DNA from: Paenibacillus sp. HWE-109
GTDB lineage: Bacteria > Bacillota > Bacilli > Paenibacillales > NBRC-103111
DNA: 64,000 bases
Reading direction: 5' to 3'
NCBI RefSeq assembly: GCF_022163125.1
Contig: NZ_CP091881.1
Span: 1 to 64,000, forward strand
A program made the position numbers and the translations under genes. This document shows positions 6,741 to 14,365 of the stretch, piece after piece; the stretch's first letter is position 1; each line of letters opens with the position of its first letter. The notes under the pieces are model-generated. The model had not been told where the DNA came from and searched no databases. It saw only the letters and a list, made by a program, of their open reading frames with translations.

Positions 6741-7409
6741 GATACGTATGAGGGGCAGATCAACAACCCACTCTCACTGAACCTTTATACTTATGTGGAG
6801 AATAATCCTTTGATGTATACTGACCCGACAGGACACGATAAGTTTAAAGAAATTTCATTTGCAATAAGACGTCCATATGCTGCCTTGAAAATTGGAGTGG
6901 CGAATCCTGGAAAAGGAAAAACAGATATTACCAACGTATCAATAAGATTTTCTACTAATGACCTCGGTTTTCAGGAGAATGATGCACGAGAAGGTTCACA
7001 AGTCAATGCGTTCAGACATGCTTTGTGGCAAACAATGATAACTAAAGAATTAGGAAGAACGATAGCAGTTGAAGCCGGGTTTGTGCATGAAGAAGATGGA
7101 TTTGCAATCAGCGGAAAAACAGATTTTAGCAACGCCACATTCACGACGTTATCTAAAGCCGATGAGTCAATTGATTTGTTGAATAACAAAATCGGCAGAT
7201 ATTTGGGGGAGAAGGCGAATAGTTCAAGAAAGGAAATGTCAATTTCAGTTTTGGATTATTACCACAATACTGGGCTTTGGGTTGTACAGCAACAGTCCGA
7301 TGGAACATATAAAATTATTCAAGAAAAGCTATCAGACGAGCAATATGTTACAGCAAAAGCTAGGCTAGAACAGCTAGATGATGATGGCTTTTGTGAGGAG
7401 GATAGGTAA
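6741..7409 (+). CDS. Orphan RHS toxin tip 3 (DUF6973-like domain)
   Basis: The frame opens after an in-frame TAG (6738-6740). It reads DTYEGQINNPLSLNLYTYV and TDPTGH, the RHS core end, followed by ~195 residues. The segment NAFRHALWQTMITKELG with a later AGFVHEED resembles the DUF6973 family, found as toxin C-termini in RHS and LXG proteins; the conserved His residues could be catalytic. The biochemical activity is unknown. There is no translation signal in front of the core. The next gene starts 8 nt after the stop. Confidence 0.7.
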   Translation, partial: DTYEGQINNPLSLNLYTYVENNPLMYTDPTGHDKFKEISFAIRRPYAALKIGVANPGKGKTDITNVSIRFSTNDLGFQENDAREGSQVNAFRHALWQTMITKELGRTIAVEAGFVHEEDGFAISGKTDFSNATFTTLSKADESIDLLNNKIGRYLGEKANSSRKEMSISVLDYYHNTGLWVVQQQSDGTYKIIQEKLSDEQYVTAKARLEQLDDDGFCEEDR

Positions 7410-7416
7410 AATAAAA

Positions 7417-7911
7417 ATGATTAAATCTCTGAACGGCATAAGTAGTTATTTCAAGATTTGTGTTATGTTGTTATTAGTAATACTGGCATCAGTGGGATGC
7501 TCCGCCAAATCTAATCTAACTGATAAAATTATCAAGGAAATAGATGGGGAATGTGGAGAAAATGGTACTTGTACAATATCAATTAAAGAAGTAACAGATT
7601 TCGAATGGGATAGAATGGTTATTTTTCAAATAGGTAGTTCCAAGTCTGAAATTAGTAAGGCTTTAGGAATTGAATATAGCGGCCCAACCGATATGATGAC
7701 AGGAATGATTTTTGTAAAAGACAATAAGATTGTACATGAAGAAATAATACCTTACTATCCTGAAAAGCCTAGTAAATTGTGGATTGTTTTGGATAAAACC
7801 CCGAAAGAACCTAATTGCATAAGTTTTATGGTTGATAACGCAGTTTTAAAAGGAATTAAGAAAAAGGATGACAATCAATTTTATTATCGAATTACCAATG
7901 AAAAGGAATAA
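7417..7911 (+). CDS. Presumed lipoprotein immunity gene for tip 3
   Basis: From ATG 7417 the protein has 164 residues with a lipoprotein signal: a short basic start, a hydrophobic stretch (CVMLLLVILASVGC) and a lipobox cysteine. A run of ATG codons at 7378-7386 could give a longer form, but the GGAGGATAGG signal favours a start downstream of it. A membrane-anchored immunity protein suggests that the partner toxin acts at the cell surface or is neutralised on entry. The family is not recognised and the role comes from position. Confidence 0.6.
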   Translation: MIKSLNGISSYFKICVMLLLVILASVGCSAKSNLTDKIIKEIDGECGENGTCTISIKEVTDFEWDRMVIFQIGSSKSEISKALGIEYSGPTDMMTGMIFVKDNKIVHEEIIPYYPEKPSKLWIVLDKTPKEPNCISFMVDNAVLKGIKKKDDNQFYYRITNEKE

Positions 7912-7923
7912 GAACCATTTTTG

Positions 7924-7961
7924 CCACCGTACCACTAACCATCGTAGGGTGGTTTTCTTTT
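7924..7961 (+). terminator. Cassette 3 terminator
   Basis: CCACC (7924-7928) pairs with GGTGG (7948-7952) before TTTTCTTTT. It matches the cassette 1 terminator. Confidence 0.7.
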
Positions 7962-8009
7962 GCCTGCCGCTGTATCGCTAACAACACAAATAACCGCTCA
8001 GAGAGTATG
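7962..8009 (+). repeat. Cassette 3' boundary repeat, copy 3
   Basis: The copy is nearly identical to copy 1, from TGCCGCTGTATCGC through CCGCTCAGAGAGTATG. The next 130 bp hold no recognisable feature. Confidence 0.8.
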
Positions 8010-8143
8010 AGTGGGCGAAATAGCTATTTTACAAGAAGTGCGTTGCGACATAGACTATTATTGTAAGATATAAATTTTGTTCTTATAACATGCCGAATCG
8101 TATCTTATATTTTAGAATCTATACAACTCTAGGAGGAATGCCA

Positions 8144-8535
8144 TTGTTCGATACCATAACCTTGAAAACTTATATCCATATTGCCCATGATTTACTTCAT
8201 ACCTACGATAATCAGCCAATAACTTACTACGATCACAACACAGGCTTTCATAAGTCCATATATAAAATCCATGACAAATACATACCGTACATCGTATACA
8301 GAGAAATCAATCAACTACTTGAATTTCAAATCTCCATCCCTAAATTTCTCTACGGTAACAATGTTATCCTCCTGAAAGAGAGCGATATTCCTCTCTTCTT
8401 CCAAAGGTTGTATCAACGGTTACACGAATTATTTCACATTCACGTTAGAACGGAGGACTGGTACTTAAGTTGAATCGACGTTTGCTGGAATTTCCAAGTT
8501 TATGAGCAAGTGTCCGAATATGTTAAGCAGATTGA
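8144..8535 (+). pseudogene. Broken gpII/X-type replication protein, N-terminal part only
   Basis: TTG 8144 has AGGAGG (8131-8136) at ideal spacing; ATG 8138 is too close to it. The protein opens FDTITLKTYI and contains SIPKFLYGNNV and a W near residue 107, the pattern of the N-terminal half of phage/plasmid gene II-type Rep proteins, which are usually about 350 residues. A TGA at 8471-8473 interrupts it. The same frame continues with IDVCWNFQV and EYVKQIENW, as expected for the family after an Arg codon (CGA to TGA). Homology then stops at the integrase fragment. This is a decayed remnant. Confidence 0.6.
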
Positions 8536-8538
8536 AAA

Positions 8539-9070
8539 TTGGATTTTGCTCCTGCCACTTGGTATGAATATGCAAATAAAGCATCCAATGTTCTCGGTAA
8601 CCGAATGCATATATGTATGATCGAAATACTGATTGGGACGGGTATCAGGATAAGCGAATTAGTCGGTATCAGGCTAAAAGATATAGACATGAACGAACGT
8701 AAAGGTTTATTGCATTTATTGCGGATACTTGGGAAAGGAAATGCCCAACGAACGCATCCTATGTAAAGCACTCACACGATACTTGGAAGTTAGGCTGGGA
8801 AGCGAATCGGAATACTTATTCATAGGGCAGCGCGGCGCATTTGAACGGAATGCAGTCAACTTGATATTGAATAAGTATGGTGGTGATCAGGTTCAAGTGA
8901 AGGTTACTCCGCATATGCTCAGGTATACTCTTGGGTATAGGTTGGTTAAAACGAACCCATTGACCACTATTCAGCAGATACTGGGACATGACCATGTAAG
9001 CACGACGAATATCTAAACGTTGACAACCCAGCTGGATATGGAAATTGCATTGGCGAATATTGAGTGGTGA
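8539..9070 (+). pseudogene. Decayed tyrosine recombinase (integrase C-terminal domain)
   Basis: Two frames together give one Xer-like catalytic domain. The first carries TGIRISELVGIRLKDID with the first catalytic Arg and ends in LGKGNAQR. After a frameshift near 8740-8765 the second frame carries LCKALTRYLEVR, HMLRYT (the H-x-x-R box, with Tyr where His is usual) and LGHDHVSTTNI. The next codon, where the catalytic Tyr belongs, is TAA (9014-9016); beyond it the frame continues in family style to the TGA at 9068. The N-terminal arm-binding part is missing. The gene cannot be active. Confidence 0.75.
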
Positions 9071-9085
9071 TGAGCCACTCTTTTT
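9062..9085 (+). terminator. Terminator after the integrase remnant
   Basis: GAGTGG (9062-9067) and CCACTC (9075-9080) form a stem followed by TTTTT. Confidence 0.8.
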
Positions 9086-9258
9086 GTCGTTGCTGGGAAG
9101 GGGGGCTTTTAACGGGGAAAAAGCAGCCGCCAGCAAGGGTGCAGAAATTTTTGAGGTATTTTACAGTGAAATAATAGGTATCTCTTTGACTGATTTGAAA
9201 ATAATGTAATACTTTTGGTGGCATTCACTTTTTCTGTGTAAATATGGTTCTTTAGCGC

Positions 9259-9287
9259 TTGATAAAACATTCGGATTTTAATATTAT
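9259..9287 (+). promoter_or_regulatory. SigA-type promoter of the yjdF unit
   Basis: TTGATA (9259-9264), 17 bp, then TATTAT (9282-9287). Transcription would begin near 9294, at the start of the riboswitch-like RNA. Confidence 0.65.
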
Positions 9288-9293
9288 GAAAAA

Positions 9294-9402
9294 GGAGTGT
9301 AAAATCACAGCTCGGTTGGTAGTCCGGGTGCACGATAAATGCCGTGTTAGTAGCCTTCCCCCCTCGGGATGTCCGTCACTCTAAGTTCATATGAGGGGGA
9401 TT
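9294..9402 (+). promoter_or_regulatory. yjdF riboswitch (azaaromatic-sensing RNA)
   Basis: The leader contains GTGTAAAATCACAGCTCGG, TTGGTAGTCCGGGTGCACG, TGCCGTGTTAGTAGCC and CTCGGGATGTCCGTCACTC in order. These match the conserved strings of the yjdF RNA motif as I recall it. The RNA lies directly before a yjdF gene, its known context in Bacillota. The region ends with ATGAGGGGGAT, the gene's ribosome binding site, so control is probably at translation. The motif class is known to bind planar azaaromatic compounds. Confidence 0.85.
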
Positions 9403-9407
9403 TCTGG

Positions 9408-9824
9408 ATGAAGCTTACCATTTATTTCGAGGATCAGTGTAAATTTTGGATTGGGATTATTGAATCGGAAGAGAACAACGAACTAAGGGCGTGCCGCCAT
9501 ATATTTGGAAAAGAGCCCAAAGAAATGGAGATTCTGGAGTTCGTTAATCATCAAATGTTACCATTAATTAGTCGAACTAAACAAACGGTAGAAACCAAGT
9601 ACAAAGAGGACAAGAGGATTAATCCTAAGCGTCTTGCAAGGCTCGTGACAACGGAAATACAACAGAGAGGCATGTCTACGTATGCACAGCAGGTCATCAA
9701 ACTTGAACTAGAGAATCGAAAAAAAGAGACCAAGATATTATCCAGACAAGCGCAAGAAGAGTTGAAGGAAAAAAAGTATGAGATAAAAGTTCAAAAAGCT
9801 AAGCACAAGCACAAGGGAAGATGA
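9408..9824 (+). CDS. yjdF: YjdF-family protein (DUF2992)
   Basis: From ATG 9408 (GAGGGGG site) the protein has 138 residues. The N-terminal half is a beta-rich DUF2992 core (MKLTIYFEDQCKFWIGI, then FGKEPKEMEILEFVN). The C-terminal half is highly charged, predicted helical, and rich in Lys/Glu/Gln, ending KAKHKHKGR. The function is unknown; the link to an azaaromatic-binding riboswitch suggests a role in coping with such compounds. An upstream ATG at 9369 lies inside the riboswitch and was not chosen. Confidence 0.88.
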   Translation: MKLTIYFEDQCKFWIGIIESEENNELRACRHIFGKEPKEMEILEFVNHQMLPLISRTKQTVETKYKEDKRINPKRLARLVTTEIQQRGMSTYAQQVIKLELENRKKETKILSRQAQEELKEKKYEIKVQKAKHKHKGR

Positions 9825-9831
9825 TAATTTA

Positions 9832-9863
9832 AGTGACCGTATGACTTGCGGTTGCTTTTTTGT
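9832..9863 (+). terminator. Terminator after yjdF
   Basis: AGTGACCG pairs with CGGTTGCT (two G-T pairs), followed by TTTTTT. The ~210 bp beyond it up to the germination operon show nothing recognisable. Confidence 0.7.
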
Positions 9864-10078
9864 TGTCTATTTTGATTACCACATAAGAAATATGAACAGA
9901 ACATCAACTCTTGTGCAAGTGTTTGAACGATCACCTTACCACAGATTTGTCGAGAACCTTATCATCGCCCCACCTTTCTTTACTATTATCAAGTTTAGTT
10001 TTTGACTTCACTAGTGACCAACCTAAGTCTAGATCTTTTTCTATGAGCAATGAAGGATCAATATCAAAATCAGCTTGC

Positions 10079-11185
10079 CTACTCAATAATCAACTTATTT
10101 TTCCTGACTAAATAAACGAAGTAAAGGAGCAAAGGAATGCCTAGCGCGCAGGTAGCATCCCAGAAAATATAATAGCTGACAATGGAATTGAAATAAACGA
10201 TATTCGTGGTTATTGCAAAGGCAAGTCCAAAGATTACAAACCCAGCCGGAACCGATAGGATTCGGTAGTCGCGAAGGTTGAGTAATTGGGAAGTGCCGAG
10301 CAGTAAAGCATAGAAGTCCAAGATGCACTTAAAATAGGTGGATATAATCCAATTGATCGCAAGGATGGCTTCAACCCGTTGGACGAAATTACCGATGTTG
10401 ATTTTCTGTGCGGTCAGATAAGCAGCATAAAGTTCAATGGATGCCAAGTTGGGGCCGATGACTATAATGGTGAGCAGTATCGTTGAACTAATGGCAATAC
10501 CGCCGAAAGTTACACCTAGTAGATAATCCCTTTGCGTATGATCTTTGGAGATCACTTGGGGAAAAATCATCAGAAACGTGCACAGCTCGCAAAATGTAAA
10601 GGTACTGCTGTATAAAGAGCCATGAATGATAGCCAGCATGCCTTCACCCATGAAGGGATGGAGCTTCTCAAATTTGACTTGGGGGATGAGCAAAATAAAG
10701 AGAGAAAAGAATAGTAGTAAATACAAAGGGAAGAAAGTTTCACTTGTTCGCGCAATCGTCTCCAACCCGCTTTTGACGCCCCAAACTAACAGGATGATCA
10801 TCATAATATGAATGGCATGCAGTGGGGTTACGGTGAATATCTGCGTTTTCAAGAAGTCTCCTACTTCTCGGATCAAGATGGAGACAGAGGTGAGGAAATA
10901 ATATAAATAGAAGATCGTGATGAAGCCACCTGCCCATTTGCCCAGCAAGACACGGTTATATTGAACAAGAGTTAGTTTTGGGAATAATCGGCTAAAGCGA
11001 AATAGGAGCCAGGCAATCGGCCATCCGACAAGAAATCCAGTGCCTCCAGATAGCCAAGCATCTTGTTTGGAAGCCGCGGCAGATAGGGAGGGAAGGATCA
11101 GCAGCATATCACCGATAATAAAATAGATAACAAGTATGGCTAACTGTTTGGTGCTTATGATTCTATTTTCCATCCTATTAACCAT
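10079..11185 (-). CDS. Spore germination permease, B subunit (GerAB family)
   Basis: This is an integral membrane protein of 368 residues with about ten hydrophobic segments, of the APC-superfamily GerAB/GerKB type. N-terminal ISTKQLAILVIYFIIGDMLL, SKQDAWLSG and a central FCELCTFLMIFP are typical. It forms the likely ligand-binding part of a germinant receptor in the spore inner membrane together with A and C subunits. It is last in the operon A-C-D-B, and its ATG overlaps the stop of the small gene before it (ATGGTTAA). ATG 11173 is an alternative start. Confidence 0.9.
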   Translation of the reverse strand: MVNRMENRIISTKQLAILVIYFIIGDMLLILPSLSAAASKQDAWLSGGTGFLVGWPIAWLLFRFSRLFPKLTLVQYNRVLLGKWAGGFITIFYLYYFLTSVSILIREVGDFLKTQIFTVTPLHAIHIMMIILLVWGVKSGLETIARTSETFFPLYLLLFFSLFILLIPQVKFEKLHPFMGEGMLAIIHGSLYSSTFTFCELCTFLMIFPQVISKDHTQRDYLLGVTFGGIAISSTILLTIIVIGPNLASIELYAAYLTAQKINIGNFVQRVEAILAINWIISTYFKCILDFYALLLGTSQLLNLRDYRILSVPAGFVIFGLAFAITTNIVYFNSIVSYYIFWDATCALGIPLLLYFVYLVRKNKLIIE

Positions 11186-11426
11186 CCTTTACGTTCAGTG
11201 CGTGCTTCATCCACTCATTCAGCGGTTTGTACATGAGTTCAGGCAGTTTCATCAGACTGGGAAATTGGATTTCATTTAGTGCAAATACGCTAAGAATAGA
11301 GCCGATAATCAACATAATCGAATACGTGAATACATCTCTTCTGCGGGCTTGTCTAATTAATGCAGGGAGCTCGCATACAGCAGCTAGTATCGCCAACGTT
11401 GCCACGATGAGTATTGTATACAGCAC
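11178..11426 (-). CDS. Small membrane protein, germinant receptor D subunit type
   Basis: The protein has 82 residues with two hydrophobic helices (MLYTILIVATLAILAAV and YSIMLIIGSILSVFAL) separated by a basic loop. It lies between the C and B genes with a 4-bp gap upstream and an overlap downstream. Some ger operons carry such a two-TM D gene, reported to modulate receptor function. A related-layout gene sits in the second ger operon at 44341-44568. No enzymatic motif is visible. Confidence 0.7.
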   Translation of the reverse strand: MLYTILIVATLAILAAVCELPALIRQARRRDVFTYSIMLIIGSILSVFALNEIQFPSLMKLPELMYKPLNEWMKHALNVKDG

Positions 11427-11429
11427 GAG

Positions 11430-12620
11430 TTATTTCTCCTTCATTCTTTTTTCCACGGAGTTGGTGATCATTCCTATGTTACGGATATTAATGTTCGTTT
11501 GATATACGACTTTAAGATCAGCGAAATGGTTGTCCCAATCGTCTCCAATCGATTTCCATAATTTAGGGCTTGCTTCGTAAGTGGATTGACCAAAACCGAA
11601 GATATCGACTTTATACTTTTTTTGCATCACTTCAACTGATTTTTTCATCAAGGCTTCCAGATCATGTTCAGCTTCTTTTTGCAACCACTCAATCGTTTGA
11701 GGTTCATTTAAATTGATGTGGCAGGTTACTTCGCCAATATTCACATCCATTTTAATCGCCACCAGCATATGAGGGTCCTCTTGTTCCATGAAGCTTTTGA
11801 CATCCGTATGCGAACGAAGTACCTCCAAAGAGATCATTTTACCATCGGGACAGTGAATAGTACCAACCGTGCTTTTTACTTGATTTTGGATGTAGTTATA
11901 GCCTTTGCCTTCATCTATAGTGAGCCAACCAACCAATTTATCATTTTTAAAAGCGGCCAATCCGGAATATCGCAACTTGACAGGTTGATCAATATCCTCA
12001 ACTTTGTTCTCAGCAAGGCCATGTTCAACAATCGAAATGCCGGGCAATACCGGATTCATACCTTTGGTCATCAATTGGTCAATTAAGATATCGACGGTAA
12101 CTTTCGTGATCGGAGCCCACACTTTGGACGAAGTGTCAAGGGAATGAAATAAGGCTTCTGCTGGAATATTGTCCAGTGGCGTCAAGATTTTGAGAATGTT
12201 TTCGGCAGAAGTCTTTCTCGCAACCATAACGTAATAATCAACTCGAGTTTCCGGATTTCGGACTAGAAGGTCCAGAACCTTGGCTATTCCTTCCTGGGCA
12301 ATGGCTTCACTCAAAATTAATACTCGTATGTGCGCCGTATAAATTTTTCGTGGACTCGTTTCAGTCAGTTTGCGGAAGGCCTCAAATAAGGTAGGGGCAG
12401 TTGCTTGATATAAGGTTACAGGGGCGCCATATTTTCTTGCCCGGGTACCTACTTCACCTGGAACGACAACTTGTACAGTGAGTTGGTATTGACTACCTAT
12501 TTTATCGATAGCAACCCCCGCAAGAATGCCTAGTTCATTCAATTCACGCCGATCCCAACAACTGGTCAACACCATGATAAGTAATATGCCGACTACAAGC
12601 CCCCTTGGTATTCGTATCAT
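11430..12620 (-). CDS. Spore germination lipoprotein, C subunit (Ger(x)C family)
   Basis: The protein has 396 residues, usual for the family. A lipoprotein signal ends in LTSC, followed directly by WDRRELNELGILAGVAIDK, the GerC hallmark. The C-terminal half contains KKSVEVMQKKYKVDIFGFG, conserved in domain 3 of GerBC-like proteins. It is anchored to the outer face of the spore inner membrane and joins A and B in the receptor. Start ATG 12620 has AGAGGTGAAGG before it. It is second in the operon, 24 bp after the A gene. Confidence 0.93.
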   Translation of the reverse strand: MIRIPRGLVVGILLIMVLTSCWDRRELNELGILAGVAIDKIGSQYQLTVQVVVPGEVGTRARKYGAPVTLYQATAPTLFEAFRKLTETSPRKIYTAHIRVLILSEAIAQEGIAKVLDLLVRNPETRVDYYVMVARKTSAENILKILTPLDNIPAEALFHSLDTSSKVWAPITKVTVDILIDQLMTKGMNPVLPGISIVEHGLAENKVEDIDQPVKLRYSGLAAFKNDKLVGWLTIDEGKGYNYIQNQVKSTVGTIHCPDGKMISLEVLRSHTDVKSFMEQEDPHMLVAIKMDVNIGEVTCHINLNEPQTIEWLQKEAEHDLEALMKKSVEVMQKKYKVDIFGFGQSTYEASPKLWKSIGDDWDNHFADLKVVYQTNINIRNIGMITNSVEKRMKEK

Positions 12621-12644
12621 AGGCCTTCACCTCTGAAATCTGCG

Positions 12645-14126
12645 TTATTTGTGTTTAGGTGCATGCTGACGAACTTTATCTTTTTGATTAAATAGTCTAG
12701 GGCGGGTAATCATTCGTGGCCATGCCAAGCGGAACAAAGTATCTTTCTGATCTTCAAAAACAATCGGAGCCAGCGGGCTCATATAAGGAATTCCGAAGGA
12801 GCGGAGACTGTTGAGATGAAGCGCCAGTATAATAATCCCGGAGAGAATTCCAAATAAACCAAAAGAAGCGGCTAAGCCCATTAATACAAAACGAATCATG
12901 CGTACAGAAATGGACATGGCATTCGCAGGGATTACATAACTTGAGATGGCTGTGATAGAAACGATGATCACCACAGCGGCTGATATAATCCCAGCTTCCA
13001 CGGCAGATTGGCCAATGACGAGAGTGCCCACGATGGATACAGCTTGACCGACGGTTCGTGGCATTCGAATGCCTGCTTCACGTAATATTTCATAAATAAT
13101 TTCCATCAACAAAGCTTCGATAAAAGCGGGGAAGGGTACACCTTCCCGTTGCGCAGCTAGATTCAATAGAAGATTGGTCGGCAGCATCTCTTGATGGTAG
13201 GTTGTAATCGCAATGTACATGGACGGAACGAGCAGTACGATCAAGAATGACAAGTAACGAATCACGCGTATTAATGTACTGATGTCGGCCCGTTGATAAT
13301 AATCTTCAGAGGTTTGCATGAAATGAACGAATAACGCCGGGACGAGCAATACGAAGGGGGTCCCATCGATCAAGATAGCAATTCTACCTTCTAACAGACC
13401 TGCGGCGATCGTGTCCGGTCGCTCCGTGTTATACACGGTAGGAAAAGGGGTGAACGACTTATCTTGAATAAACTCTTCGATGTAGCCGCTTTCCAATATG
13501 CCGTCTATATTAATTTGGCTCAGGCGGTGTCGAGCTTCTCGGATAATATGATCATCCGCAATTTGGCTTATATACATAATCGCGACGCTTGTTTTCGTAA
13601 CTTCGCCAATTTCATGCACTTCCAGCCATAAGTGCGGATTTTTGATTCTGCGGCGAATCAATGAAATATTCGTTTTGATATTTTCAGTGAAAGCATCCAT
13701 CGGACCGCGAATACTCGGTTGAGATGTCGGTTCACTGATAGATCTCTCTTCGCGCCCAGTAACGCCGATCCGCAGCCCCTCTGCATAACCGTCCATCAAC
13801 AGGATGGCGTCACCTGACAGAAGATGGGTAAGTAGCGAGCTCAGCTCTTGAATAGAGCCAATGTCGCCTACGGAAAGGGTTTGTTCTTTGAGGTAAGCGA
13901 GCGGGTTGTCTTCATCAATGAGATCGAACTCGGTGTTCAATTTTTTGAGATCAATTAGCGAGCCGATGATATCAGATTGAATCATTTCAATGTCGGTTAA
14001 ACCATTCATATAAAACAAGGCGATCTGCCATTCATTGATCAAAACCATGTGTCTTATTATAAGATCTGGACTGCCTCCCAAGGCATTGTGAATCGTTTGA
14101 ATATTCATGTCTAGGTCGATATCCAA
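12645..14126 (-). CDS. Spore germination protein, A subunit (GerA family)
   Basis: The protein has 493 residues with the GerA plan: a hydrophilic N-terminal domain, then RGPMDAFTENIKTNISLIRRR, the conserved segment before the membrane region with several helices (LSFLIVLLVPSMYIAI; AVEAGIISAAVVIIVSI), and a short tail. The annotated start is TTG 14126 with no clear site; ATG 14108 is possible, and an AGGAG lies upstream of an in-frame ATT near 14150. The gene heads the A-C-D-B operon, expressed presumably in the forespore. The germinant cannot be read from the sequence. Confidence 0.93.
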   Translation of the reverse strand: MDIDLDMNIQTIHNALGGSPDLIIRHMVLINEWQIALFYMNGLTDIEMIQSDIIGSLIDLKKLNTEFDLIDEDNPLAYLKEQTLSVGDIGSIQELSSLLTHLLSGDAILLMDGYAEGLRIGVTGREERSISEPTSQPSIRGPMDAFTENIKTNISLIRRRIKNPHLWLEVHEIGEVTKTSVAIMYISQIADDHIIREARHRLSQINIDGILESGYIEEFIQDKSFTPFPTVYNTERPDTIAAGLLEGRIAILIDGTPFVLLVPALFVHFMQTSEDYYQRADISTLIRVIRYLSFLIVLLVPSMYIAITTYHQEMLPTNLLLNLAAQREGVPFPAFIEALLMEIIYEILREAGIRMPRTVGQAVSIVGTLVIGQSAVEAGIISAAVVIIVSITAISSYVIPANAMSISVRMIRFVLMGLAASFGLFGILSGIIILALHLNSLRSFGIPYMSPLAPIVFEDQKDTLFRLAWPRMITRPRLFNQKDKVRQHAPKHK

Positions 14127-14365
14127 GCAATCATGCGTAATCGAAATTGGTTGAATGGGAGCACAACTCCTATTTCCAGAAATTTATTATGGTTATATTG
14201 ACCAATTGGAGGCAGAAACATACATGTATGTTTCTTGTTTCTTTATTCCCAAGAGAGAATCGTGGACACCAGCTAGAGAAAAGTGATATCCTGTTTTTGG
14301 TAGAATATTGTCGAACTGCCCCGTTAAATGGCTCAACAGTTCATAGATACATGAGGAGATGAGGC

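Noticed and set aside
9911..10111. Possible 66-residue gene before the germination operon terminus
   Set aside because: It is Ser/Leu-rich, has no ribosome binding site, and overlaps the end of the B-subunit gene.
14147..14362. Possible 71-residue gene between the germination operon and the kinase
   Set aside because: There is no ribosome binding site and no family-like features; the region more likely holds divergent promoters.
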